Positions 10,869 to 20,029 of a stretch of 64,000 nt of DNA are shown piece by piece. Position 1 is the stretch's first letter; each line of letters opens with the position of its first letter. The position numbers and the translations under genes were made by a program. The DNA is from Undaria pinnatifida (taxonomy: Eukaryota > Sar > Phaeophyceae > Laminariales > Alariaceae), in the NCBI GenBank assembly GCA_012845835.1, contig JABAKD010000023.1, positions 17,352,751 to 17,416,750 on the forward strand. The letters are read 5' to 3'. The notes beneath the pieces are model-generated. The model worked only from the letters and a program-made list of their open reading frames with translations. It was not told the origin of the DNA and did not search any database.

Positions 10869-12915
10869 ACAATGCTTGATTGAATGGTTGTCTTCGTGGC
10901 AGTTGAGGGAAAGCCCCCGGTTTTCTCGGAGGGCATTCGCGTGAGGTGAAAGGAGGCCGCTCCAAAGGGGAGGGTCGTCTGTCTTAAACGAGGCCTTAAC
11001 GGCAAAAACTTCTGCATAATGATGCTCTTCTAGTGGCGAGCAGTTTGATGTGTGGTCAAGCCAAGGGTCAGATGAATCATCGATGGGCGCAACAGTTGAA
11101 TGATGGCTCGATCCCGTCTGCCACGAAAGCGACTGGGGCGGCTCTCGGCCCTGGCCGCGCCCATGATCGGCGGGCCGGGGCCCCGACGGGGCGGATCACC
11201 GCGCTCCCGTCGAGGAAACATGGAGAGAAAAAAAATGTTTCGCCGTTGACGGCAAGTGTCTTGTTTGTCACTAAAAGCCCGCCACATAGCATTCAACGAG
11301 GCGCATGGCCGCGGGTCCGTCGTCTTCGAACCAGGGTACAAAGCAGGCAGGAGAGCCGGAATTTGCTCATTCGCCGCCACCCGAACCACCTCCAACACCA
11401 CATCCGTCCCCGGAGACAAAACACGCTCACTCCCCGTAGCGGTCGGCATAAGTACGCGAAACTCCCGACTGAAATCAGAAAAAGGCATGCCGTTACACAT
11501 TCCAAAAGTATGCAACTTAGTGTAGCCCTCCTTCGTGTTAACCCCGTCGAAATGCGTGATCAGCAGACGCAATAGAAGGGTGAAAGCCTCAGGCCCAGAT
11601 GCTCCTTCTGCCATGGCTCTTGACATTTTTGCCTGCTACCACGACCACCTCGCTGTGGTTCGTGCTCGAGGACGAAGACGAGCGGGAGAAGGTTGACGAG
11701 CCGTCCCACGCTGAACGTCCTTTCGCGCCATTCCTCCGCCGTCCGTTGCCTCCGCCCGAGCTGCGGCAAACTGCCCCGGTTGTTGGACCAAAGTTGCCCC
11801 CTCGGCAGCGCCCTCAGGCACACCAGCATCCGATGCGCTGTTACCCCCGCGGCGGTGGTGGTGGTCGCCACCCTCACCATTTTTGCCGCCACCCCGATGG
11901 TTGCGGTCCTCACGGTTGCGACTGTCGCTGCGTCGCTTTTTCCCCTGGTTTCGTTCTGCCAACTCTTCCTCCGGGGTTCGGCCAAAAGACAGGGTCGGGG
12001 TTCTCGTCATGGGCTATCAGCAGGGCCTTGACGAGGGCAAGGGTCGGGGCGGCTCTCGTCTGTCTAGCATAGGGCGTACAATCCACGCGAGCCCAGGCCG
12101 CTTCCACTGAGGACGTCCGCTTGCCGCGACGCTGGCCACTCTGACGGGAGGAGGGCGCAGGCCGTTTCCACCACCGCGGTTGCCAACGCTGAGGAGAAGT
12201 CTACCCTCGGTGCAGACGCCATGCACACGACGATGCCCTTGAAGAAGGCGTCGTTCTCGGGTCGTGGTCGCTGAGATGCGACACCCTGCGGGCGCGACGA
12301 AGGCAAGGGGGCCGCGGTAGCTCCCGCCGCAGCCGCCGCAACTGATTGGGCGAGGGCTTGTTGCGCCCTCTTCGCTACCAGGGACGCCTCCCGCGCAGCG
12401 GTCTTTGCCTGCTCGATATCTTCGTCAAACTGACGTCGGCGTGCTATCGTCTGGTTGGCGTCGTCGAGCGCCCGCTGGGCCTGCGCCGCCGCGTACGCCA
12501 AGTCCAAGGGGGCGGCATGTGCATCCCGATCCCGAGAGCTCTGGGGGTGGCGCTCTGTCGAGCGCGGAGAGCCCAGGTGGCGGCGGTGGTGCCCTGTCGA
12601 GCGCGGGGGGGGGGCAGCTGGTGGCGCTCCCCCGGGGCTGGCGAGAGCTGGCGTCGAGACGCCCCCGAGTCCGGTGGGGGTTGGTCCGTCTTCTTTTCAG
12701 CGCGAACCGGCGAATCGACCCTCTTAGTTGGTGGGAACGGGTGGAGGTATGGTGCTCCGTTATCTGTCTCGTCACCGGAACCCGCCACTGGTGGTTCCCC
12801 CCGTCTCGAGTCGCGGCATCTCGAGCGAGCTCTCCCTGTCTCGCGGGCATCCAGGTTGGGGTGCGTGGAAGACCTCAGCCTGCCCCGAGTAGCACGCTTC
12901 CTCACTGGTAGACAT
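10869..12915 (-). pseudogene. gag: E1 gag-like region with degenerate zinc knuckle
   Basis: The likely start is the minus-strand ATG at 12915 (MSTSEEACYSGQAEV), matched by MSTSEEAGYLGQAEV at 40230 in E2. Order: a Pro/Ser-rich N-terminus; an Ala/Gln/Arg-rich probable coiled coil (QRALDDANQTIARRR ... SLVAKRAQQALAQSV, about 12470-12350); an Arg/Gly/His-rich segment; a capsid-like helical part (EAFTLLLRLLITHFDGV ... GMPFSDFSREFRVLM, about 11590-11450); and a terminal SLNCHEDNHSIKHC (10869-10910). E0 has the related TPFSDFWGQMRLLV and a normal knuckle. In E1 and E2 the first Cys of C-X2-C-X4-H-X4-C is Ser. Frameshifts break the frame several times. Confidence 0.7.
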
Positions 12916-13330
12916 GTTGCTTGTTGTCTGTATGGAGGGCAGCGGAAGGAGGGGGTGTGGGGGAAGGTGGCGGGATGGGAACGACGCGTACAAGCTATGG
13001 AGGCAGATGTATTGTTGTGGTGTCGCTGCTGCGAGTAGCGGTATATCTGTGTTTCAGCAAACATCAAGACATGGGCCTCGACTCCGTCCAGCATCAGTGA
13101 TGGTAGCAGCCACGCCAACTAGCCGTATAAAAGGAGTACAGCAGTAAGAAGGTACCAACCATCAAAACCGCAACATAAGAGCAACGCCCAGTCTGACCGT
13201 AGGGTATATGGGTAACGCCCGCACGAACCGCAGTACAAACAGCCAAAATGGACAGCACTGACCCTAACCGCAGTGCAGGGGGTGCAACACAGTATAGGTA
13301 CGTCTGCAGCCATCGCACTTAGACAGGCAT
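12916..13330 (-). other. E1 leader between gag start and tandem repeats
   Basis: About 400 bp just upstream of the gag ATG on the coding strand. It shows no convincing reading frame and is well conserved with E2 (40231-40640). Likely untranslated leader. Confidence 0.45.
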
Positions 13331-14240
13331 CATTTACCCTAGGCGGGGGGGTAGCACAGGGAAGCGTCGCCCAAAACGCTAACGCTCATCGTACCGAAAC
13401 AGGCAGCATTTAACCTAGGTGCAGTGTGGGGGTTATCACAATAAAGGTTCCCCCAACACGCCGACGCTCATCGCACCAAACCAGGCAGCGTTTAACCTAG
13501 GTGTATCGTAGGGGGTAGCACAGTGAAGGGTCGCCCAACACGCCGACACTCATCGTGCCAAAACAGCCAGCATTTGACCTAGGTGTAGTGTAGGGGTGGA
13601 AGCACATTGAAAGGTCGCCCAACACGCTGATACTCATCGCACCAAAACAGGCAGCATTTAACCTAGGTGTAGTGTAGGGGGGTAGCACAGTGAAGGTCAC
13701 CCAACACGCCGACACTCATCGCACCAAAACAGGCAGCATCTAACCTAGGTGTAGTGTAGGGGTGGAAGCACAGTGAAAGGTCGCTCAACACGCTGACACT
13801 CATCGCACCAAAACAGGCCGTGTTTAACCTAGGTGTAGTGTAGGGGGTAGCACAGTGAAGGGTCGCCCAACACGCCGACACTCATCGCACCAAAACAGGC
13901 AGCATTTAACCTAGGTGTAGTGTAGGGGGGTAGCACAGTGAAAGGTCACCCAACACGCTGACACTCATCGCACTAAAACAAGCAGCATTTAACCTAGGTG
14001 TAGTGTAGGGGGTAGCGCAGTGAAGGGTCGCCCAACAACAAAACGGGCAGCATCCGCCCCAACGGTGGTGTAGGGGGGGGGGTAGCACAGTGAAGGATCG
14101 CGCCGCCAACCGTATAAAAACGGGCAGCATCTGCCCCCACAGTAGTGTAGGGGGGGGTAGGACAGTAAAGGTTCGCACACCAACGGTATAAAAACGGGCA
14201 GTATAACCCCCCGAACAAGGTAGTTTCCCCCGACCGCACT
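13331..14240 (-). repeat. 84-bp tandem repeat in E1 leader
   Basis: Units anchored on CCTAGGTGTAGTGTAGGGG occur at about 83-84-bp steps near 13494, 13578, 13661, 13744, 13827, 13910 and 13991. Two earlier degenerate units and two or three diverged ones follow to 14240. The unit is a multiple of three and the minus frame reads a 28-residue repeat containing CFGAMSVSVLGDLSLC. E2 has about 16 units, so copy number changed between the insertions. Confidence 0.92.
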
Positions 14241-15103
14241 AAAGGGGAACGGTCGCGCCTACAGTAGTGCTGATTGCTGCAGTATCACTGCTGTGTTAAC
14301 AGGTAACGACAATTTCAACCGCACCAAGATGGGGAGTTTCAGCGTTCACTAGGTTCAAGTTCTGGTCACGGGGGGGCCAGACGAAACAAAAACCTCTCGA
14401 ATCGAACTTGCAAGGAGCACTCGCACAGCAGTGGAGGGTGTCAGAGCTGCGGTGCTGTAACTGTGGACACTGGGGCAGTGAAGGGTCGAGCTATGTGGTG
14501 GATGGGCAGGAGCAAAGTAGGCGACTTGGATGCTGTACAGTGACTTATACAGCAGAGAATCCGGCGGTATATGGCAGGCATTGACAGCGAGCCCACTGTG
14601 CTGCACTGTAGTTGGTACCTCTGCAAAAATGATGGTGGTTGAAGCTACGCGACGCACAGCAGTAGTGGAACGCTGTTGATCGAGAAAAATCGGAGAGGGG
14701 TTCGAGGTGCGTCAAATTAGTAGCAGTACTAATTTCGGTAGAAAGGGAGCAGCTGTTTGTTCGACGCACAAGACGGATCGACGTATGTACTGAAACCCAT
14801 ACGATAACGCGTCTACTGGAAAATTCTTTGAACGAAAAAGCCTAAACATTTCACGAGCACCGCCTGTTCCTTCCCAGGTAGGATCACAAGGAAGGAGCCC
14901 CGACATGAGCTTCTAGAGCACGGTGCCCGTAGTCCAAGGGGGTCCCGCGAAGGGTGGTCTGGCTCCGACAGCAAAGGTGTATGCTGGTCGATGGGCTCTC
15001 TCAGCCAGCGAAGGTCATTCGAAGGATTGATTCCAGTATGCTTGTTCGTGGCGTGTCGTGCATATATGCCTCAGAGCCCCAAAGCGCCTAAAAAAAGTAC
15101 AAG
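14241..15103 (-). other. E1 distal leader
   Basis: Leader sequence between the tandem repeats and the leader ORF, closely matching the E2 sequence around 42500-43270. No protein signature seen. E2 has about 500 extra bases here (about 41920-42500). Confidence 0.45.
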
Positions 15104-15622
15104 TTAATGGCCGATCTTGGGGCTTGTGCTGGCAACTCGCGGAGATGTGCTGTGCAACATGCTGGCAGAGCGCCGAGCAAACAAGTCTGATGGGTGGGGC
15201 TCGGGCAGTTTCACTGCGGAGTGGTCTATGACCAGCTGGCAGTGAACTGATGCGACCAAAGGCCGGGACGAGAAGTGTGCTCCGAAGAGCAGCGTCGTCC
15301 GCACGTACTCGGAAGGTATCCTCTGTGTGGTGCGTGCCCAGCAACCTACAGGAGGGACCAAAATCCGAGAAGAGGAGTGTGCTCCGCAGAGCAGTGTCGT
15401 CCGCACGTACTTGGAAGGTGTCGTCCGTGTTGTACGTGCCCGGCGACCAACAGAAGGGGCCCCTGCCATCTCACTGCTGTTGTGGTCGCCGTTGTAGGAG
15501 GAAGGGCGCTCCCTCCATTGAGAAGCCACCCGAGAAGAAACAGGGGTTGTGGGCTCGATGGAAAGCAGAAGCAAAATCGCTCGTACGAAAAAAAATCGGA
15601 GAGATTGGAGGAAAGCTGCCAC
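15104..15622 (-). CDS. E1 leader ORF with two 34-residue repeats, unknown function
   Basis: A 172-codon minus-strand frame lies just inside the primer-binding site. It contains two tandem 34-residue units, the first with RARTTRTTPSKYVRTTLLCG and the second with CWARTTQRIPSEYVRTTLLFG-type sequence (102-bp DNA period at 15275 and 15377). E2 keeps the frame open for 132 codons (43273-43671) with several substitutions. It is Arg/Ser/Thr-rich, with no domain I recognise. It could be a small leader protein or an unselected frame in repeated leader DNA. Confidence 0.3.
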   Translation of the reverse strand: MAAFLQSLRFFFVRAILLLLSIEPTTPVSSRVASQWRERPSSYNGDHNSSEMAGAPSVGRRARTTRTTPSKYVRTTLLCGAHSSSRILVPPVGCWARTTQRIPSEYVRTTLLFGAHFSSRPLVASVHCQLVIDHSAVKLPEPHPSDLFARRSASMLHSTSPRVASTSPKIGH

Positions 15623-15631
15623 AATAGCATA

Positions 15632-15649
15632 TCAAGCTCGTCGACGCCA
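15632..15649 (-). promoter_or_regulatory. E1 putative primer-binding site
   Basis: Two bases inside the 5' LTR, the coding strand reads TGGCGTCGACGAGCTTGA. It starts with TGG, as expected for pairing with a tRNA 3' CCA end. The identical 18 bases sit in the same place in E2 (43831-43848). The tRNA was not identified. Confidence 0.55.
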
Positions 15650-15651
15650 CA

Positions 15652-15919
15652 TGTTAAATTAAAGGTGGGGGACACAGAGTGCCCCCTGCAGGTCTGCCAA
15701 TTGAGCAGTTCCTCGGAGAGTACTCACTTTCGTTCCTTCGTAGAGATGTAGCTTTATTCGTTTCCACCAGAGCCCGGGATAGCTTCTGAGATCGGAAGCA
15801 CGTGCCTCCGATCTACTTTCTAACTTTCCCGAGTATAAACGCCAACCTTATCATACGAAACCCATCCAAATGATCTCAAATTCGGATACCTACAGGCCTT
15901 TCGAGGCCGTATCTTAACA
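15652..15919 (-). repeat. E1 5' LTR
   Basis: 268 bp beginning TGTTAAATTAAAGG and ending TTAACA on the plus strand. It matches 3490-3758. On the coding strand transcription would start within it and run leftwards. A CATG duplication follows at 15920. Confidence 0.88.
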
Positions 15920-15923
15920 CATG
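15920..15923. repeat. Target-site duplication of E1 (CATG), right copy
   Basis: CATG directly after the LTR end, matching 3486-3489. Confidence 0.8.
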
Positions 15924-16940
15924 CAATACTTTCCCTGGTTCTCACTGACCACCAACTACTTGCGACGGTTGTACCAGAGGGGCATCGTCCGGCACTGCAA
16001 CACTACTACTTGACTGATCTCCTACCGACTGTTTGCTCGCGCGTTCGTTCTGTATGACTTGCGACGGGTGCTGCAATAGAGGTATCACCTTTCGTCTGAA
16101 AAGGTTTCTGAATGACGGGGGATCCTTAACCCAAAATCGTCGAAAATAGACAAAAAAAAATTGCGTGATTTTTTCGTTGTGTATCTAGTAATAGGCCATG
16201 AGATTTTTCATCCGGTAGCGGTTATATTTTCCTACAAATCGGTTTTTGGAGAGGTCTTAAGCTCCCAGGTTGGGGAAAACTTGGAACCAAAGTGGTGCAC
16301 CTCTATCGTAGCACGCGTCTTGCCATGCTCTAACAGATTTTCCGTTGGTGGTAAGAAGAGCTGTCCTCAATTCTCTCTCCCCCACCGTAAAATCAAGTCG
16401 GGGTCCAGATATTTCAGCCCAACCCGTTGGCTCGGCTATCTGCATAGAATGCACGTCACTCGCATCGATCAAATAGACACCGATATCTGTAGGGTCGAAC
16501 AAGCGGGCATCAGGGTGATTATCAGCTTCCGTGGCCGGCAATGGCAAACGCGGTAACAAATCTGCATTACCATTGGCCTTCTCTGGTCGATACTCTAACG
16601 TATAAGAATGTGCACGAAGAATATCATATCTTCGTTGGAGTCGGTTAAAATTCGTCGACAAGCTCTCCAAGTTTTTCAACGTTTGGTGGTCACTCACTAC
16701 AACAAAAGGGATACCATAAAACAACTGTATGCTTTTCTTGACCGCCCACACAATAGCGGCACACTCTAATTCTGTTGCGCTCCAGTTTCGTTCAGTTGGC
16801 ATTGTCGTTCTGCTCAGGGAACCTAAAGGTCTGATAGAATCATCCAATTGTTTCTGTCAATTACTGCTCCCAACCCATCAACGGATGCGTCTGTAATTAA
16901 ACGGGAAGGTCGGTCACCTGACATAGCTGATTTAAAGTCT
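15924..16940 (-). pseudogene. pol: E0 RNase H and following linker
   Basis: On the minus strand the segment starts with RLITDASVDGLGAVID (about 16900-16855), which holds the first RNase H Asp. A frameshift leads to the frame 16847-16257 with NWSATELECAAIVWAVKK (catalytic Glu), VVVSDHQTLKNLES (Asp) and PEKANGNADLLPRLPLP (Asp/His-type end motif). This is the Ty3/gypsy RNase H. The frame then continues as a linker towards the zinc-binding domain, until E1 interrupts it at 15923. The DNA joined across E1 keeps one open frame through the junction. Confidence 0.88.
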
Positions 16941-17991
16941 GGGAAAGCTTAAACGTCTGGGCTCGACAGCCGTTTCATCAAGACTTGAACGATCTCAACG
17001 TGCTCGGTGGTGAACACAAATTTAACGTTATTTTTCAAGAGGTTATTGAGAGGTCGTGTTAAAGTTGCCATTTGTGGTAAAAACTTCCTGTAGTACGAAA
17101 GTGCTCCTAATAATGATCGCAACAGGCTGACGTTCGTTCGGATGAGCAACTTAGTTGAGCAACTTAGTCATAGCCTCTACTTTCCCCGGATTTGGTTCCA
17201 TTCCTTTCGCTGTGACACGATGACCTAGAGATTTGATAACTTTAACGCCTAGATATGCTTTATTTGGCGCCAATTCGAGGTCAAATTTCGTTAATCGTTA
17301 ACAAAATTGGTTCAGATTCTGCACATGTTCTGCTCCACTAGCTGAATAACAGACAATATCATCAATGGATAGCCGAACGCGTTTTAGACTTCACAGACTC
17401 GAGACATGGTGGCTTGAAACCATCCTGGACTGGAAGGTAAACCCATCGGCATTATCGTCCATTCATAAATGCTTTGTTGAGTACACGTTGCTGTCAAAGC
17501 GATAGAATCTTCGTGTATGGAACGCTGGAAAAACCCTTAACCAGATCCGTGCCACTGAAAACGTCTGCGCCGCCAAAGTCTGAAAAAAATATAATCTAGT
17601 CTATTGTCGGTAGGGGCATAACCGGTAGAATAGACTGTTCATTTAGCCTTTTGTAGCTACAAGTTAGCCTGATACGGCCATCAGCGTTAGCAATTACAAC
17701 CAAGGGCGAACACCAATTCGAATACGATCGGCGCAAATTTCCTGCCAAAAGTAATTTGTCTATTTCTGTTTGTACTTTCGCTGCTAACACTGGTGAGTGA
17801 CGATAAGGTCGCTGCTTCACCGGTTGTCCATGTTTCTGCAGTATAATGCGAAACGGATGAAAGGTGACGTGCCCTAAATCAGCGGTATGCTTGGAGAAAC
17901 GATGTGCGTATTTGCATAGTAAGTTTCCAAGATCGTCGATGTCCTTCTCTGTCCATAGATAGGCTCTCTTCAAAGCCAAAGTGGATTCCAC
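16941..17991 (-). pseudogene. pol: E0 reverse transcriptase
   Basis: The minus-strand frame 17991-17596 reads the RT entry: a region with QRPYRHSPVLAAKVQTEID, then WCSPLVVIANADGRIRLTCS and LNEQSILPVMPLPTID. After a frameshift FGGADVFSGTDLVKGF follows, with the first catalytic Asp. Then MPMGLPSSPGWFQATMSRV and RLSIDDIVCYSASGAEHVQ follow, with the second catalytic pair at about 17355-17366; the usual Tyr/Phe is Ser. The thumb/connection reads SLLGALSYYRKFLPQMATL (about 17120-17060). At least three frames are needed, so it is inactive. It is the only Ty3/gypsy RT in the window. Confidence 0.9.
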
Positions 17992-20029
17992 GCAAGTACG
18001 CGGGTGCCATATTCCATAACCGTATAACAGCTGCTCTCTGTGAGGGATTTAAACTAGTCAGTATGGTCTGTGGTGGTTAATCGCCAGGTACTACAGAGCT
18101 AGGACCACTGCTTCTTACAACAGCACTTACTTGCTCAACTTTGGTTGGTAAAATTTCAGCGTCTCCCGATTGACTCTGTACTAATTCTGAACCGCCTACT
18201 CGTAATTTATATGGCTATGCACAAGATAGAAAGCTTTCCGCATTCAACCTTTTCAATGGGGTTTCTGACACACCCGCCTCAACGATATCCTCTTGTGGGA
18301 ACCAACCCTCACCGAAACGAATATAGTAAGAGCCTGCGGGGGCTGCTGTTCCATCCGGTTTTGTAGAAGCAACTCTCACCCAAGACATAGCGTTAGGCAG
18401 CCTGTGCTTACTACTGGCGACGCGCACAACTACTCGACTGCCGTTCTTTTCGTCAATGGTGCCAACGGCATTGTGTGTCCAATTGTTAAGGCGGTGATCA
18501 CTTGCTACTGATCCACCATCTTTCCCAACAAAAGTGACTAGCGTTTCGGAAGAATTGAAATATCGGTATGTTCTTGTAGGAAAAAATGACCAGCTTTCTC
18601 GACATAACAAAACCGATGTAGACATGGCTTTGTCTGGTACTTTGTAAGCATGGACAACTTGACAAACAGTAAGTGACCGCAGTACTCCACGGGATTTTGT
18701 CTCAGAACTACCTAGCTGTACTTTGAGTTGGACGTGATTAGAGGTAACTATAGGTATACCATGGAAGCCACCTCAGGTTTTCTGTTGAAGTTTTGTCAAA
18801 TCAGCATGAGATACAGCACAACAAGCTAACATACGCGACCACACCTTCTCTTGAATAAACGATGCTGGCCTTCCGTGGCTAACAAAGCTGTGCAGAGTTG
18901 CATTCTCAGCGCTTTGGTTCCCGCGAACAGTTGCGCTCCTGTCGTATGACGCTGTCTATCGAGCACCAACCGCTCTCGTGAATTCCAATAAATAGTCAGC
19001 GCGCTCTCCTTGGCACAAACGTACACGTTTTGGAGGGAACACGGAGACAGAGAGATCAGAAGTACCTTCCCTCGCGGAAGAGTCAAGAGCGTGGATACTG
19101 ACATGGAGTCTGTCAAGATTTGAGAAACTCCCGCCACTAGTACTATTTTTGGTATTACTGTCTTCTGGTGCTGTATCCTAGTCAGCATATTAGAAAGCCG
19201 AGCTCCTGTTAGATGAATTAACAGTGAGTGGTACTGTCCCCTTGTGGGGCTAGCGTGAACTCATCCAGACTTTCATCTACTGTACTCAACCTGTGTTGAG
19301 TGTGTAAAACACGGTCTCTACTTGACCCAAGATCAAAGCTACTCAACCTGTTCACATTCTGTACTTCGTGGTCAACGTGCGACCCAAGATTAAAGCTATC
19401 CTTTTCGCTTTGAAGATCCTGTAATTCATGGTCTACTTGCGACCTAAGATCACACTTGCCCGAAGAACCGACACACTTTCCTCTTCATGTGCCAGTGGAA
19501 TACGCGAAGAACTGGGGGTGCCTTTGCCGGGGCAACACCAAATACTCCTATGTTTCGTTGACCTTGTTCCTGACACGGCGCGTGCGCTCGAAATTTCTAG
19601 AGCATGCGTCCACTTCGGTTGATCAGCCGAAGGGGGTGCGCAAACCCGTACAGTAGTTTGCTTGCTCACTGATATACTCGGTACGTCCTTACCACTTCGA
19701 AATCTTGCAACAATCCAGGACCTATTTTGATCGTTACTGCGTTCCGGACGGCCAAATCGCGTCGCATGATTACAAACAACATGATTTGTGCAGAGAAGAT
19801 ACGTTAAATTTACGCTCGAAGGCTGGTCTGGGATAATTACTTCCGTCCCTACCTGGAAGGCGAAAAGAAACTCTACGACTACTCTTACCGTTCTCAGATA
19901 TATATCATCCTGCCTCTTGGGGCCAATGGCACAACGTTTGTTGCCAGCGGCGCCAACGTGCTTCCACTTCCTGTGGTGATCCATCCCTAACCGAGGGATG
20001 TATCAGACCCGGACGGTTTAAGAATTTGG
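17992..20029 (-). other. E0 protease/linker region, unresolved
   Basis: Between the gag zinc knuckle and the RT, several minus-strand frames are open (19984-19433, 19188-18826, 18625-18215). The last may be the start of the RT-adjacent linker (SYYIRFGEGWFPQEDI). A retropepsin is expected here, but I could not see a clear Asp-Ser/Thr-Gly motif. Composition and frame-shifting match the rest of E0. Confidence 0.4.

Larger units (their letters stand above)
3490..15919 (-). mobile_element. E1: 12.4-kb LTR element with gag, NADAR and integrase but no visible RT
   Basis: Bounded by 268-269-bp direct repeats that begin TGTTA/TGTAA and end TTAACA, flanked by a CATG duplication. The coding direction is minus, so the LTR at 15652-15919 is the 5' LTR and the one at 3490-3758 is the 3' LTR. 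Minus-strand order: 5' LTR, primer-binding site, leader with tandem repeats, gag-like region with zinc knuckle, uncharacterised region, ~230-bp repeats, NADAR domain, Ala/Ser-rich region, integrase with chromodomain and Tudor-like tail, 3' LTR. The two LTRs differ at about 10 positions by hand count. E2 (30777-44119) is a second copy of the same family. RT and RNase H motifs were looked for and not found. Confidence 0.9.

Noticed and set aside
13331-14240. CRISPR-like array in the 84-bp repeats
   Set aside because: The repeats are contiguous tandem units without unique spacers, inside an LTR element leader in eukaryotic DNA.
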